Below are positions 63,547 to 64,000 of a DNA stretch of 64,000 bases, in pieces. The first letter of the stretch is position 1, and each line of letters begins with the position of its first letter. Made by a program: the position numbers and the translations under genes. The DNA comes from Dyadobacter pollutisoli (GTDB lineage: Bacteria > Bacteroidota > Bacteroidia > Cytophagales > Spirosomataceae), in assembly GCF_026625565.1 (NCBI RefSeq), contig NZ_CP112998.1, positions 1,118,501-1,182,500 on the forward strand, read 5' to 3'. Under the pieces are notes generated by a model. The model worked only from the letters and a program-made list of their open reading frames with translations, searched no databases and was not told the DNA's origin.

Positions 63547-64000
63547 TTAAGCTGTCTCTTCGATAATAATGTCCACTTCGCGTTCCATCAAAAATCTTTC
63601 GGCATCCAATGCCGCCATACAGCCCGTTCCGGCGGCGGTAATGGCTTGTCTGTATACATTGTCCTGCGCATCACCACAAGCAAAAACACCTTTTACATTC
63701 GTGCAGGAGCTTCCTTTGATGGTTTGGATGTAGCCCGTCTCATCCATATGCAAGTAACCTTTGAAAATATCTGTGTTGGGTTTGTGGCCTATTGCTACAA
63801 AGAAACCAGTTGCGTCCAAAAGTTGCTCCTGGCCGGTTTTATTATTTTTAACCAATACAGATTCGAGTCCATCTTCACCATTGAGCTTAACAGTTTCAGT
63901 GTTCCAAAGCACTTCAATGTTTGGAAGCATTTCCACTCTTTTCTGCATGATTTTAGATGCGCGCATTTCGTCGCGACGCACGAGCAGGTATACCTTACGG
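63547..64000 (-). CDS. trxB: thioredoxin-disulfide reductase, C-terminal part
   Basis: The frame enters from the right edge (KVYLLVRRDEMRASKIMQ) and ends at 63547, covering about the last 150 residues. NADPH-domain and FAD-end motifs are visible: FVAIGHKPNT, then GVFACGDAQDNVYRQAITAA, then a C-terminal GCMAALDAERFL. This is the end of TrxB, which reduces thioredoxin with NADPH. The N-terminal part with the CxxC is outside the window. Confidence 0.93.
   Translation of the reverse strand, partial: RKVYLLVRRDEMRASKIMQKRVEMLPNIEVLWNTETVKLNGEDGLESVLVKNNKTGQEQLLDATGFFVAIGHKPNTDIFKGYLHMDETGYIQTIKGSSCTNVKGVFACGDAQDNVYRQAITAAGTGCMAALDAERFLMEREVDIIIEETA

Noticed and set aside
1..64000. CRISPR arrays, tRNA or rRNA genes, insertion-sequence ends
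   Set aside because: I looked for regularly spaced repeats, cloverleaf-type sequences and terminal inverted repeats around a transposase and found none that held up. The Rpn-type gene has no visible terminal repeats.

Overview
The window looks like a Cytophagales member of the Bacteroidota, most like Dyadobacter or a relative in the Spirosomataceae. Four SusC/SusD-type or TonB-dependent uptake loci, LytTR two-component signalling, an ECF sigma/FecR pair driving a SusC with an STN domain, a bacillithiol gene (BshB1), Bacteroides-type tra genes and TAnnTTTG-type -7 boxes all point that way. This is family-level reasoning from sequence; no search was run. I saw no rRNA, tRNA or CRISPR array.

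Region 1 (1-7.6 kb) is a leftward Bacteroides-type conjugation operon. In transcription order it holds a membrane protein, TraE, TraF, TraG ATPase, three paralogous coiled-coil exported proteins, TraJ, TraK and the start of the next gene, which runs off the left edge. Region 2 (7.6-28 kb) is accessory DNA, probably the rest of the same element and its cargo. It has two small XRE regulators (one behind a perfect 42-bp palindrome), a decayed duplicate of a TlpA gene, an intact TlpA-like/SusC/SusD operon, a DUF6520-like/MauE pair, a Crp-family regulator with an unknown 410-aa protein, a 47-codon peptide gene with its own terminator, a broken relaxase gene, an AbiEi-like antitoxin, an Rpn-type nuclease, a LytS/LytTR two-component pair and a full-length lantibiotic dehydratase. 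The dehydratase, two-component pair and orphan peptide may be a reduced lanthipeptide-type system with no visible cyclase or transporter.

Region 3 (27.9-50.2 kb) is nutrient uptake. It holds a SusC/SusD/DUF1735 operon, a diheme cytochrome c, a graveyard of decayed genes, galactonate dehydratase (dgoD), and an ECF sigma/anti-sigma pair. Behind the pair lies a SusC/SusD/amidohydrolase/giant Asp-box-repeat protein operon; the giant protein is an internal tandem duplication.

Region 4 (50.4-64 kb) holds a three-gene HipB-HipS-HipT-like toxin-antitoxin module, an operon of two LVIVD-type lipoproteins and a putative outer-membrane protein, and a VOC protein. It continues with a leftward DUF4856/imelysin/TonB-receptor operon likely for iron, a secreted MsrB, small unknown genes, bshB1, an M23/LysM peptidase and the 3' part of a thioredoxin reductase gene cut by the right edge.
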